Of a DNA stretch of 64,000 bases, positions 50,603-62,082 are shown piece after piece. The DNA comes from Actinoplanes italicus (GTDB lineage Bacteria; Actinomycetota; Actinomycetes; Mycobacteriales; Micromonosporaceae). A program made the position numbers and the translations under genes. The stretch is taken from contig NZ_PVMZ01000021.1 of the NCBI RefSeq assembly GCF_003001815.1, positions 1 through 64,000 of the forward strand. The letters are read 5' to 3'. The stretch's first letter is position 1. Every line of letters begins with the position of its first letter. The notes beneath the pieces are model-generated. The model was not told the DNA's origin. It ran no database searches and saw only the letters and a list, made by a program, of their open reading frames with translations.

Positions 50603-51667
50603 ATGGACGTGTTCGACACCGACGGGCACGAACAGGTCGTCTTCTGCCAGGACCGGGACACCGGCCTCAAGGCGATCATCGGTATCTACTCGACGGCCCT
50701 CGGTCCCGCGCTCGGCGGCACCCGGTTCTACCCCTACGCGAGCGAGGCGGCCGCCCTCGCCGACGTGCTCAAGCTGTCCCGCGGCATGGCCTACAAGAAC
50801 GCCATGGCCGGTCTCGACCTGGGCGGAGGCAAGGCGGTCATCTGGGGCGACCCGGCGAAACTCAAGACCGAAGCCCTTCTCCGGGCGTACGGCCGGTTCG
50901 TCGAGTCGCTGCGCGGCCGCTACTACACCGCCTGCGATGTCGGCACCTACGTGCAGGACATGGACGTCGTGGCCCGCGAGACCCGCTACGCGACCGGCCG
51001 CAGCGTGGAGCACGGCGGCGCAGGCGACTCCTCCGTCCTCACCGCCTGGGGCGTCTTCCAGGGCATGCGCGCCGCCGCCGAGCACACCTGGGGCACTGCG
51101 TCACTCGCCGGCCGGACCGTCGGCATCGCCGGCCTCGGCAAGGTCGGCAAGTACCTGGCCGGGCACCTCATCGAGGACGGCGCCTCGGTGGTCGCCACCG
51201 ACGTGAGCGAGTCCGCCCTCGCCTGGGCCCGCGCCACCCACCCGGAGACCCGGCTCGTGCCGGACACCGCCACCCTGATCACTTCCGACATCGACGTGTA
51301 CGCGCCGTGCGCCCTCGGCGGCGCGCTGAACGACGACACGGTGCCGGTGCTGCGGGCGAAGGTCGTGGCCGGTGGAGCCAACAACCAGCTTGCCCACTCC
51401 GGCATCAGCAAGCTGCTGGAGGACCGCGGCATCCTCTACACCCCCGACTACGTGGTGAACGCCGGCGGCGTGATCCAGGTGGCGGACGAGATCCACGGCT
51501 TCAACTTCGAGCGGGCCAAGCTCCGGGCGACCGGGATCTTCGAGACCACCCGGCGGCTGCTCCAGCTCGCCGTGGACGAGGGTGTCCCGCCGGCGACCGC
51601 GGCCGACCGGCTCGCCGAGCGACGGATGGCAGAGGTCGGCCGGTTGCGCTCGATCCACCTCGGCTGA
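50603..51667 (+). CDS. vdh: valine/leucine dehydrogenase
   Basis: A 354-aa Glu/Leu/Phe/Val dehydrogenase. The catalytic Lys lies in MAYKNAMAGLDLGGGKAV, the NAD fold at VGIAGLGKVGKYLAGHL, and the C-terminal EIHGFNFERAK segment is normal. It deaminates branched-chain amino acids to the keto acids. Located as in the Streptomyces vdh locus. Its last codons and stop are duplicated just downstream (51677). Confidence 0.9.
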   Translation: MDVFDTDGHEQVVFCQDRDTGLKAIIGIYSTALGPALGGTRFYPYASEAAALADVLKLSRGMAYKNAMAGLDLGGGKAVIWGDPAKLKTEALLRAYGRFVESLRGRYYTACDVGTYVQDMDVVARETRYATGRSVEHGGAGDSSVLTAWGVFQGMRAAAEHTWGTASLAGRTVGIAGLGKVGKYLAGHLIEDGASVVATDVSESALAWARATHPETRLVPDTATLITSDIDVYAPCALGGALNDDTVPVLRAKVVAGGANNQLAHSGISKLLEDRGILYTPDYVVNAGGVIQVADEIHGFNFERAKLRATGIFETTRRLLQLAVDEGVPPATAADRLAERRMAEVGRLRSIHLG

Positions 51668-51695
51668 GGTCGCTCGTCCACCTCGGCTGAGGTCG
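51654..51695 (+). repeat. duplicated 19-bp end of vdh
   Basis: TCCACCTCGGCTGAGGTCG occurs at 51654-51672 (including the vdh stop) and again at 51677-51695, a 23-bp period. Probably a small tandem duplication. Confidence 0.7.
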
Positions 51696-51703
51696 TGTGG
51701 GGC

Positions 51704-51746
51704 CTGCCGCGCGGCGTCTTTGAAGGTCTTCCGCGACGCGCGGCAG
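51704..51746 (+). terminator. terminator after vdh
   Basis: CTGCCGCGCG and CGCGCGGCAG form a 10-bp stem around a 23-nt loop, 37 bp past the vdh stop. Confidence 0.65.
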
Positions 51747-51872
51747 TGTCACACGCAACCCGAGGTGCCGAAGACGCCCTCGTCCATGTACCGTAAGACC
51801 CACGAGAGATGCCTGACGTCATCGGGGCCCAGCCTTCGGGCTGCCCCGAATTCTGTGCGAGGGGGTCGAGCC

Positions 51873-52109
51873 ATGGGGCGCGGCCGTGCTAAGGCCAAGC
51901 AGACGAAGGTGGCCCGGGAGTTGAAGTATCACTCCCCGAACACCGACCTCACCGCCTTGCAGCGCGAACTGGCGGGTGCCGGTAAGTCCGACCGTCACTT
52001 CGACGACGACAACGATGAGTTCGTCGACGATGACGAGGACGACGCTGAAGACGACCAAGACTCCTGGAAACCTCAGGAATCCTGGTCGCCTACTACAAGG
52101 CGGCGCTGA
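51873..52109 (+). CDS. DUF3073 protein
   Basis: A 78-aa protein: MGRGRAKAKQTKVARELKY, then LTALQRELAG, and an acidic tail of Asp/Glu (DDDNDEFVDDDEDDAED). This is the DUF3073 pattern, conserved near purM in actinomycetes. Function unknown. Confidence 0.88.
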   Translation: MGRGRAKAKQTKVARELKYHSPNTDLTALQRELAGAGKSDRHFDDDNDEFVDDDEDDAEDDQDSWKPQESWSPTTRRR

Positions 52110-52123
52110 CCCCGTTTCGTACA

Positions 52124-52148
52124 GAGCACGCGGGCTTACCGCGTGCTC
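52124..52148 (+). terminator. terminator after the DUF3073 gene
   Basis: GAGCACGCGG and CCGCGTGCTC form a perfect 10-bp stem with a 5-nt loop, 14 bp past the stop. Confidence 0.85.
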
Positions 52149-52186
52149 CAGTGTGTCACGTGGTCACGATTCCTACGGTTGACGAC

Positions 52187-52219
52187 GAAGCCCACGCGGG
52201 CAAGCTCCGCGTGGGCTTC
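52187..52219 (-). terminator. terminator after amcA
   Basis: GAAGCCCACGCGG and CCGCGTGGGCTTC form a perfect 13-bp stem with a 7-nt loop, 14 bp past the amcA stop on the minus strand. Confidence 0.85.
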
Positions 52220-52233
52220 AACCGCCATCATCT

Positions 52234-52461
52234 TCAACGGGGACGGTTGTTCCAGTTGTAGAACGTAGGGATGTTCTCAAAGTGGTTCCAGGCGCACACC
52301 GCCGAGCCGCCGTCCTGCGGTGACTCCTCGGCGCGCTGTTCCCTGGCCACTTCCGCCTCCGCGATGAGCGCGGCCAGCCCGGCACGAGTGTCGCGCACCC
52401 GTGCCGTCACCGGATCCGTCTCCACGCCGTCAGACAGCTGTGGCTTCGTGATCTCGGGCAT
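52234..52461 (-). CDS. amcA: cyclophane RiPP precursor (AmcA type)
   Basis: A 75-aa peptide. The first ~52 residues are a helical leader (VRDTRAGLAALIAEAEVAREQ). The C-terminal core begins around CAWNHFEN and ends FYNWNN-RPR. Radical SAM cyclophane enzymes cross-link an aromatic residue to the residue two positions on; candidate three-residue rings are W-N-H, F-E-N, F-Y-N and W-N-N. I recall the AmcA/AmcB family of multiple-cyclophane peptides from actinomycetes. The ATG lies 32 bp inside the maturase gene, with GGAGGGAG upstream. The mature product and any protease or exporter are not seen here. Confidence 0.82.
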   Translation of the reverse strand: MPEITKPQLSDGVETDPVTARVRDTRAGLAALIAEAEVAREQRAEESPQDGGSAVCAWNHFENIPTFYNWNNRPR

Positions 52462-53578
52462 GATCCAGCACTCCCTCCAATAGGCGAATCTTGCTGTTGT
52501 GGCAGTGGTTCGTCTCGGTCACGTCGAACCTGCCGTGTTCGAAGTACCGGTTGGCGGCGTGCGCGCCCCCGCAGAAGCCGAAGTAGGGACAGCTGCTGCG
52601 GCATGCCTCGATCCCGGCCAGGAACTCCCGGATCCAGGGCGTACCGGCCGCACCGGCGAGAATCTCCGGCAGAGGCGTGGTCAGCACGTTGCCACTGGTG
52701 AAGTCGCCGTAGCGGGGATCGTGGAAGCCCGCCAGTTCGGGGGAGAGCAGCACGACCGACCCGTCGTGGGCGATCGTCGGAATCGGGTCCAGCCGCCGGG
52801 GCAGCAGGTCGTCGGCGTTGCCGTCGAGGACCGCGGCCGCATACCGCAGCGTCCACTCCACCTCGCGGAGATGGATCCGGGGGTCCCGGCGCCAGGCGGT
52901 CACCAATTCGGCCCAGAAGGCGCTCACAGCGGCCGGATCATGCCTGTTCAGCCGGGTGTTGACGCCCTCGAGCTCCTCGAGGTTGATACCGAGCACCTCG
53001 CAGCCGAGGCCGAGGAAGAAGTCGTAGAGCTCGGTGGCGACGCCCGGACCCGGATCACCGACCACGCAGAGGGTGGAGAACGGGATCCCGTGTGCCCGCA
53101 GCCGCTCGATACCGCGGACGATCAGGTCGTAGGCGGGCTTACCAGCCCGATCCACCCGGTCGTCGTTGCGGCTGCGCGGGCCGTCCACGCTGACGCTCAC
53201 CCGGACGTCGTGCTCGATGAAGAACTCGCACCACGCGTCGTCGATCAGGGTCGCATTGGTCTGCACGTGGTGTTCCACGCCCGTGCCGAACGGCGCGAAC
53301 AACGCGGCCAGGTGGTCCCGGCCGGCGGCGAGCGGCTCACCACCGTGCCACACCACCGAGAATCTGCCGGTACGGGCGAAGTCGGCCACTCCGGCAGCGA
53401 CGGCCTCGGCGACCGCGACCGGCATCTTGCGGTTCTCCCGGCGGAGCGGCAGATAGCAGTAGCCACACGCGAGATTGCAGAGGGTAGTGGGTTGCATGAC
53501 GACGTATCCGGGTTCCGCCGAGATGCCCCGCATCCCGCTCCACGCAATCGCCATGTCCCGCACACTCCCGTCCGGCAT
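52430..53578 (-). CDS. amcB: radical SAM/SPASM cyclophane-forming peptide maturase (AmcB type)
   Basis: A 382-aa radical SAM enzyme. The cluster motif is LCNLACGYCYLPL (CxxxCxxC), followed by VVWHGGEPL. Near the C-terminus, CRSSCPYFGFCGG and TNHCHNS give SPASM-type auxiliary cluster cysteines. It resembles three-residue-cyclophane-forming maturases. It overlaps the precursor gene, which lies downstream on the same strand. The pair sits between the DUF3073 gene and purM, where the Streptomyces arrangement has no RiPP genes, so it is probably an insertion. Confidence 0.88.
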   Translation of the reverse strand: MPDGSVRDMAIAWSGMRGISAEPGYVVMQPTTLCNLACGYCYLPLRRENRKMPVAVAEAVAAGVADFARTGRFSVVWHGGEPLAAGRDHLAALFAPFGTGVEHHVQTNATLIDDAWCEFFIEHDVRVSVSVDGPRSRNDDRVDRAGKPAYDLIVRGIERLRAHGIPFSTLCVVGDPGPGVATELYDFFLGLGCEVLGINLEELEGVNTRLNRHDPAAVSAFWAELVTAWRRDPRIHLREVEWTLRYAAAVLDGNADDLLPRRLDPIPTIAHDGSVVLLSPELAGFHDPRYGDFTSGNVLTTPLPEILAGAAGTPWIREFLAGIEACRSSCPYFGFCGGAHAANRYFEHGRFDVTETNHCHNSKIRLLEGVLDHARDHEATAV

Positions 53579-53702
53579 TCGTGACTCAGGTCAGGCTAGG
53601 CCTCGCGCTCCACAGTCCATGCGAAAGATCCGCATGTGCCGGACATCGACACACGCGGATCATTTCACGTTCGGACTATTGCGAACCAGAATCACTTTCC
53701 GG

Positions 53703-54854
53703 TCAGCCCCGGGTGTACGACCCCAGCATCTGCACCTCGCCGGAGCCCTCGACGACCTCGCCGACCTGCCAGGCCTCGACACCACGGCCGGTCAGGTAGG
53801 CCATCGCCCGGTCCGCGTCGTCGGACGAGACGATCGCGAACATGCCGACACCCATGTTGAAAGTGGCCTCCATCTCCGAGTCCTCGATCCGGCCCTTGGC
53901 CTGGATCAGGTCGAAGATCGGCTGCGGACGCCAGGTGGACCGGTCGACCACGGCGTCCATGGTGGTGGGGAGGACCCGGTTCAGGTTGCCGGGGATGCCG
54001 CCGCCGGTGACGTGCGAGAACGCCCGGACGTCGGTCTCCTCGATCAGGCCCAGGCAGTCCTTGGCGTAGATCTTGGTGGGGGTGAGCAGCTCCTCGCCCA
54101 GGGTGCGCTGGGTGCCGAAGTCGTCGACCACGGTGTCCAGGCGCATCCGGCCGGCGCCGAGAAGCACGTGCCGGACCAGTGAGTAACCGTTGGAGTGCAG
54201 GCCGGACGAGCGCATCGCGATGACCGCGTCGCCCAGCTCGACCCGGTCCTTGCCGAGGATCTCGCTCTCCTCCACCACCCCGACACCGGTGGCGGAGACG
54301 TCGTACTCGTCGGGGCGCAGGACGCCCGGGTGCTCGGCGGTCTCGCCACCGAGCAGCGCGCAACCGGCGTACCGGCAGCCGTCGGCGATACCCGCGCCGA
54401 TCTCGGCCACCTTGTCCGGGACGACCTCACCGCAGGCGATGTAGTCGAGCAGGAACAGCGGCTCGGCACCACAGGCCACCAGATCGTCGACGACCATGGC
54501 GACCAGGTCGATGCCGATCGTGTCGTGGATGTCGAGCTGCTGGGCGATCACCAGCTTGGTCCCGACGCCATCGGTGGACGACGCCAGGATCGGGCTCTTG
54601 TACTTCGCGGTGTTCAGCCGGAACAGGCCGGAGAAGCCGCCCAGGTCACCGATCACCTCGGGCCGCGTGGTCTTGCGGACCTTCGACTTGAGCAGCTCGA
54701 CGGCCCGGTCACCGGCCTCGATGGAGACACCCGCGGCGGCGTACGTGGCCGAACGCTTGCGCGGTCCGCGTGCGGAGCCGGCCGTCCAAGGCTGACGGTC
54801 GCCTCCCTCGGCGCCGTTGGATCCGGCACTGCTGCGCTCGGACACGTGGGTCAC
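53703..54854 (-). CDS. purM: phosphoribosylformylglycinamidine cyclo-ligase (AIR synthetase)
   Basis: A 383-aa PurM, closing FGAM to AIR in purine synthesis. SSTDGVGTKLVIAQQ, LLGGETAEHPG and VTGGGIPGNL are typical. The ~40-residue polar N-terminal extension is common in actinomycetes. GTG at 54854 follows GGGGAG. It lies 34 bp after purF. Confidence 0.93.
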   Translation of the reverse strand: MTHVSERSSAGSNGAEGGDRQPWTAGSARGPRKRSATYAAAGVSIEAGDRAVELLKSKVRKTTRPEVIGDLGGFSGLFRLNTAKYKSPILASSTDGVGTKLVIAQQLDIHDTIGIDLVAMVVDDLVACGAEPLFLLDYIACGEVVPDKVAEIGAGIADGCRYAGCALLGGETAEHPGVLRPDEYDVSATGVGVVEESEILGKDRVELGDAVIAMRSSGLHSNGYSLVRHVLLGAGRMRLDTVVDDFGTQRTLGEELLTPTKIYAKDCLGLIEETDVRAFSHVTGGGIPGNLNRVLPTTMDAVVDRSTWRPQPIFDLIQAKGRIEDSEMEATFNMGVGMFAIVSSDDADRAMAYLTGRGVEAWQVGEVVEGSGEVQMLGSYTRG

Positions 54855-54888
54855 GGTTCTCCCCTTAGCGGTTCTGTATAACTCAAGG

Positions 54889-56499
54889 TCACGGGTGGTG
54901 CAGCGCGGTCGCGCCGCCAGGGCTGGCGACCAGCGGCTCCGTTGCCGGACGGTCGTCGGTCGCGTGCTCGCGGGCCTCGTAGCCCGCCTCGAGGTCGGCG
55001 ACGGCGGCCGTGGCCGCCTCATCGGTGGCGCCCGGCATCGACGCCCGGCGGCCGACACCCTCCAGGACGTGCTTGCCGATCAGGTCACCGGCCGGCAGCT
55101 CGATCGGATACTCCCCGTCGAAGCAGGCCATGCAGAGCCGGGACTTCGGCTGCTCGGTCGCCTGGATCAGGTTGTCGAGCGAGACGTACCCCAGGCTGTC
55201 GGCGCCGATCGAGCGGCGGATCCCGTCGAGCTCCAGGCCGTTGGCGATCAGCTCGGCCCGGGTCGCGAAGTCGATGCCGTAGAAGCACGGCCACTTGACC
55301 GGCGGCGAGGAGATCCGGACATGGATCTCCAATGCGCCGGCCTCGCGCAGCATGCGGATCTGGGCGCGCTGGGTGTTGCCGCGGACGATCGAGTCGTCGA
55401 TCACGACGATCCGCTTGCCGCGGACCACCTCGCGCAGCGGGTTCAGCTTCAGCCGGATGCCGAGCTGACGGATGGTCTGCGACGGCTGGATGAAGGTCCG
55501 GCCGACGTAGGCGTTCTTCATGAAGCCGGCGCTGTACGGAATACCGGACGCCTCGGCGTAACCGATCGCGGCCGGGATGCCCGACTCGGGCACACCGATC
55601 ACCAGGTCCGCCTCGACCGGGTGCTCCTTGGCCAGCTTGCGGCCCACCTCGACACGAGCCGAGTAGATGTTGCGGCCGGCGATCGTGGTGTCCGGGCGGG
55701 CCAGATACACGTACTCGAAGAGACAGCCCTTGGGATCGGGAGCCGCGAAGCGGCTGGACCGCAGACCGTGTTCGTCGATCGCGATGATCTCGCCGGGTTC
55801 GACCTCGCGGACGAAGTTGGCGCCGGTGATGTCGAGGGCGGCGGTCTCACTGGCGACCACCCAGCCCCGCTCCATCCGGCCGAGTACCAGCGGGCGGACG
55901 CCCTGGGCGTCGCGCGCGGCGTAGAGGGTGTGCTCGTCCATGAAGACGAAGCTGAAGGCACCGCGCAGGGTCGGCAGCAGCTCCATCGCGGCGGCCTCGA
56001 CCGAGAGGTCGGGACGGCCCGCGAGCAGAGTGGTGACCAGGGCGGTGTCGGAGGTGGAGTCGCCCACCTCGAGGCCGCGGTCGGCGACCTCCTTCGCCAG
56101 CTCGGCGGTGTTGACCAGATTGCCGTTGTGCGCCAGCGCGATGGTCGTGCCGGCCGGGGTGGCGCGGATCGTGGGCTGGGCGTTCTCCCAGTTGGATCCA
56201 CCGGTGGTGGAGTAGCGCGCGTGGCCGATCGCGAGGTGGCCGCGAAGGCTCGCCAGCGTCGGTTCGTCGAACACCTGCGAGACCAGGCCGATGTCCTTGT
56301 AGACCACCACGCCGGACCCGTCGCTCACCGCGATGCCGGCAGCCTCCTGGCCCCGGTGCTGGAGTGCGTAGAGCCCGAAGTAGGTGAGTTTGGCGACCTC
56401 TTCCTCTGGGGCCCAGACGCCGAAGACGCCGCAGGCATCCTGGGGGCCGCGCTCCTGGGGGTCGAGATCGTCGGTCAAACGGCCGTCGCCTCGGGGCAC
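54889..56499 (-). CDS. purF: amidophosphoribosyltransferase
   Basis: A 536-aa PurF, first step of purine synthesis. The N-terminal glutaminase begins QDACGVFG with the catalytic Cys (a short propeptide precedes it), with LQHRGQEAAGI after; the transferase PRPP loop is VVIDDSIVRGNT. GTG start with GGGAGC upstream. Confidence 0.95.
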   Translation of the reverse strand: MPRGDGRLTDDLDPQERGPQDACGVFGVWAPEEEVAKLTYFGLYALQHRGQEAAGIAVSDGSGVVVYKDIGLVSQVFDEPTLASLRGHLAIGHARYSTTGGSNWENAQPTIRATPAGTTIALAHNGNLVNTAELAKEVADRGLEVGDSTSDTALVTTLLAGRPDLSVEAAAMELLPTLRGAFSFVFMDEHTLYAARDAQGVRPLVLGRMERGWVVASETAALDITGANFVREVEPGEIIAIDEHGLRSSRFAAPDPKGCLFEYVYLARPDTTIAGRNIYSARVEVGRKLAKEHPVEADLVIGVPESGIPAAIGYAEASGIPYSAGFMKNAYVGRTFIQPSQTIRQLGIRLKLNPLREVVRGKRIVVIDDSIVRGNTQRAQIRMLREAGALEIHVRISSPPVKWPCFYGIDFATRAELIANGLELDGIRRSIGADSLGYVSLDNLIQATEQPKSRLCMACFDGEYPIELPAGDLIGKHVLEGVGRRASMPGATDEAATAAVADLEAGYEAREHATDDRPATEPLVASPGGATALHHP

Positions 56500-56599
56500 C
56501 TGCTCGCTCCCTCATGTCGGGGTCTGCATGGACCGCGAACTGGCTGGTCCATCCGACCGACCAGTGTACGCGAGCCCGCGGGAAGGGCACCCGGGCTCG

Positions 56600-56959
56600 T
56601 CAGCCCGAGAGCGGCAGGTACTCGGTGATATCCGTCCGGATCCCACTGGCCCGGAGACGACCGTCACGCAACGCGTCGTCCCACCCGAGTCGGCCGGTGG
56701 CCACGAGCAGCCAGGTCTTCGGATCCGTTTCGACCACATTGGGCGGTGTGCCACGGGTGTGCCGCGGGCCGGGGACGCACTGAATCGCACCGAAAGGTGG
56801 AACTCGCACCTCCACCGAACGGCCAGGCGCCCGTCGGGACAACTCGGTCAGCAGTGCTCGCACGGCATCACGCAGCACCATGCGGTCCGGCTCGACACCC
56901 CGGTCGAGCGCGTCCAACGCCTCGGCCACCGACTCGGATTTATTGTGCGGAGAAGACAT
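56600..56959 (-). CDS. sterol-carrier-family protein
   Basis: A 119-aa protein resembling bacterial SCP2-like or maleylpyruvate-isomerase-like sterol-carrier domains (VEVRVPPFGAIQCVPG, ETDPKTWLLVATGRLGWDDAL). Found next to purF in other actinomycetes. ATG at 56959; the longer open frame upstream looks non-coding. Function unknown. Confidence 0.75.
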   Translation of the reverse strand: MSSPHNKSESVAEALDALDRGVEPDRMVLRDAVRALLTELSRRAPGRSVEVRVPPFGAIQCVPGPRHTRGTPPNVVETDPKTWLLVATGRLGWDDALRDGRLRASGIRTDITEYLPLSG

Positions 56960-57113
56960 GTCGGGACGATACGACCCGAGTTGAGGAGAACGGCACACCG
57001 CCCTGGGTCGCGTAAGTGACATACGACAAGGCATAGTTGCCGACGGTGTACACGTCGTGGGATCCACCGGACATCGAAGGAACCGGGGACCGCGCGACCG
57101 GAAGGCGGTGGAC

Positions 57114-58853
57114 GTGACAACGCACCTACGAGCCCGGACGGCCCAGGCCGGTGCGTTCCTGGCACTGGTAGTCGGGGTATTGACCGGGATACAAGCTCCT
57201 GCCCTGGCAGACAACCCGACCGTGAGCATCGAGCGGGTGTCACCAACGACCGTCGCTTCCGGCTCTACTGTAACCATGCGGTTTACCGTTAGTGACCCCA
57301 ATCCCGGGGAACAGGGCGATCCGCAGCTGGAGATCACCGTCAGCGGGATGAACTGCGGTTGCAACTCGCGCGAGCGGATCGACGGCAACAAAGACTTCGA
57401 CGTCACCCTGACCGCGCCGAACGTGGCCGCCGGCCAGTCGCGGGACGTCACCATCACGGTCAGCGCGAAACGCGCCAACGGTGAGTCCGCCCAGGACACG
57501 GAGACCGTCAAGGTCGAGGGTCCCGCCGCTCCGACGACCGTCCGGCAGGTGTCCGGGCGGATCAAGGACAACGGCGGAGCCCGGGTCTCCGGCGTGCAGG
57601 TGGTGATGAAGGACTCCGCGGGTCACCAGTACCAGACCACCACCGACGGCGACGGCGGTTACTCCTTCACCTCCTCGGACTCCCAGCCGATCGCGGCCGG
57701 CAACATCCAGATCGCCGCGGCGAAGGAGGGCTTCGAGCCCGCGAACGTGAGCGTGCAGGGCGGTGCCGGCCGGACCGTCAACGTCCCGCTCACCCTCAAG
57801 AAGACGGCTGCGGCGACCTCGCCGACACCGTCCGCGAGTTCCTCCGCCAGCGCCGCGGCGACCGAGCCGGTCGACGACGAGGAGACCACCGACGAGGAGA
57901 CCCAGGGCATCAACCTGGGCGCGGACCCCGACGAGGCCGCCAACACCACCGACGACGACGGCACCAACTGGCTGCTGATCGCGATGGGCGGCCTGCTCGT
58001 CGCGGCCGGCATCGGCGCGATGGTGCTGGTCATGATGCGTCGTAAGCGGGCCGACGAGCTCAGCTCGGACACCGGCCTCGGCACGGCGGTCCCGGCGAGC
58101 GCCGGCGGCTTCGACGCCACCCGGGTGGCCGCGCCGGCCGGCGTCGGCCGCGGTGGTGACGCCACGATGATCGCTCCGGCCGCCGGCATGGGTGGCGGTC
58201 TCGGTGCCGGCCTCGCCGACGCGCCCACGATGATCCACCGGCAGCAGCCGGTCGAGGACGAGTTCCCGGACCCGTACGGCGCTCCGCTGCCTCCCGGCGG
58301 CGGCTACGCCGGCGGCGGCAACCAGTGGGACGACCCGCAGCAGGGTGGCAACTACGGCGGCGGCAACTACGGGGCTACCCAGACGTACGGGCAGCAGCAG
58401 GGCGGCGGCAGCTACGGCGCTCAGGGCGGCCAGCCCCAGCGGTACGACGAGCACACCAGCATGTACCAGCCCGAGCAGCCCCAGCGGTACGACGAGCACA
58501 CCAACATGTACCAGCCCGAGCAGGGCGGTAACTACGGCGGCGGCTACGACCAGGGCGGCTACGACCAGCCCCAGCAGGGTGGCTACGACCAGGGCTGGAA
58601 CGGTCAGGACGCCGGTGGCTACGGCCCGCAGGCTGGCTACGACCAGGGGGGCTACCCGCCGCAGGGTGGCAACTACGGCGGCGGCTACGACCAGGGCGGC
58701 TACGACCAGCCCCAGCAGGGTGGCTACCCCCAGCAGGGCGGTAACTACGGCGGCGGCTACGACCAGCAGCAGGGCGGTTACCCGCAGCAGGGTGCCGGCA
58801 ACTACGGCAACAAGAACCCCCAGCGCCCGAACCGGGACTGGATGGACGACTGA
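57114..58853 (+). CDS. surface protein with carboxypeptidase-regulatory-like domain and Q/G/Y-rich tail
   Basis: A 579-aa protein. Signal peptide (AFLALVVGVLTGIQAPALA), a beta domain (about 35-135) with GMNCGCNSRE, a carboxypeptidase regulatory-like domain (VSGRIKDNGGARVSGVQVV) at about 145-230, a Ser/Ala/Asp linker, one transmembrane helix (NWLLIAMGGLLVAAGIGAMV, about 285-310) followed by RRKR, and a cytoplasmic tail. The tail has DATRV, DATMI and APTMI, possible kinase sites, then Gly/Gln/Tyr-rich repeats (GGYDQPQQGGY). GTG at 57114 follows GGAAGG. Confidence 0.8.
   Translation: MTTHLRARTAQAGAFLALVVGVLTGIQAPALADNPTVSIERVSPTTVASGSTVTMRFTVSDPNPGEQGDPQLEITVSGMNCGCNSRERIDGNKDFDVTLTAPNVAAGQSRDVTITVSAKRANGESAQDTETVKVEGPAAPTTVRQVSGRIKDNGGARVSGVQVVMKDSAGHQYQTTTDGDGGYSFTSSDSQPIAAGNIQIAAAKEGFEPANVSVQGGAGRTVNVPLTLKKTAAATSPTPSASSSASAAATEPVDDEETTDEETQGINLGADPDEAANTTDDDGTNWLLIAMGGLLVAAGIGAMVLVMMRRKRADELSSDTGLGTAVPASAGGFDATRVAAPAGVGRGGDATMIAPAAGMGGGLGAGLADAPTMIHRQQPVEDEFPDPYGAPLPPGGGYAGGGNQWDDPQQGGNYGGGNYGATQTYGQQQGGGSYGAQGGQPQRYDEHTSMYQPEQPQRYDEHTNMYQPEQGGNYGGGYDQGGYDQPQQGGYDQGWNGQDAGGYGPQAGYDQGGYPPQGGNYGGGYDQGGYDQPQQGGYPQQGGNYGGGYDQQQGGYPQQGAGNYGNKNPQRPNRDWMDD
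58434..58523 (+). repeat. tandem 45-bp repeat within the Q/G/Y-rich tail
   Basis: Two 45-bp copies (58434-58478, 58479-58523) differ at one base, encoding PQRYDEHTSMYQPEQ and PQRYDEHTNMYQPEQ, 15 residues each, in frame. Confidence 0.85.
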
Positions 58854-58864
58854 TCTGACGCCAT

Positions 58865-58903
58865 GAAGAAGGGCCCCGCGCGATCCGCGCGGGGCCCTTC
58901 TTC
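58865..58903. terminator. bidirectional terminator between surface protein and purL
   Basis: GAAGAAGGGCCCCGCGCG and its complement form an 18-bp stem with a 3-nt loop, between convergent genes. Confidence 0.9.
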
Positions 58904-58913
58904 TATGTGCTGA

Positions 58914-61384
<2,471 letters not shown>

Positions 61385-61388
<4 letters not shown>

Positions 61389-62080
61389 TGTTGTCCCCCT
61401 GCGAGCTGACCGTCCTTCGCCAGGCTGCGCAGGACTGAGGTGAAGAAGCCGAGGCCGTCCAGCGACGGGCCGGTCAACGCCTCCACGGCGTGTTCCGGGT
61501 GCGGCATGATGCCGACGACGTTGCCGGCCTCGTTGGTGATGCCCGCGATGTCGCGCTGCGAGCCGTTCGGGTTGCCCTTGATGTAGCGGGCGATGACCCG
61601 GCCCTCGGCCTCGAGCGCGTCCAGAGTCTTCGTGTCCGCGACGAAGCAACCCTCGCCGTTCTTCACCGGGATCAGGATCTCCTGACCGGCGGTGAAGCCG
61701 TTGGTCCAGGCGGTGTTGGTGGACTCGACCTTGAGCCACTGGTCGCGGTTGCGGAAGTGAAGGTGCTGGTTCCGGGTCAGGGCGCCGGGCAGCAGGTGCG
61801 CCTCGCACAGGACCTGGAAACCGTTGCAGATGCCGAGCACGGGCAGACCGCCCCGCGCGGCGTCGATGATGGACTCCATCACCGGCGCGAACCGGGCGAT
61901 GGCGCCGCAGCGCAGATAGTCGCCGTAAGAGAACCCGCCGGGAAGGACGACCGCGTCGACGCCGTGCAGGTCCGGGTCGCCGTGCCAGAGGCGGACCGCC
62001 TCGGCTCCGGCGATCCGGGCGGCGCGGGCGGCGTCCCCGTCGTCGAGCGAACCCGGGAAGGTGACCACACCGATCCGCAT
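61385..62080 (-). CDS. purQ: phosphoribosylformylglycinamidine synthase, glutaminase subunit
   Basis: A 231-aa PurQ. Class I glutaminase with nucleophile Cys in VLGICNGFQVL and His/Glu in MPHPEHAVE; it opens MRIGVVTFPGSLDDGDA. It supplies ammonia to PurL. It ends overlapping purL and begins 2 bp after purS. Confidence 0.95.
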
Positions 62081-62082
62081 GG

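Noticed and set aside
54817..56628. 603-aa plus-strand frame opposite purF
   Set aside because: Antisense to a well-recognised purF; composition is typical of a shadow frame in high-GC DNA.
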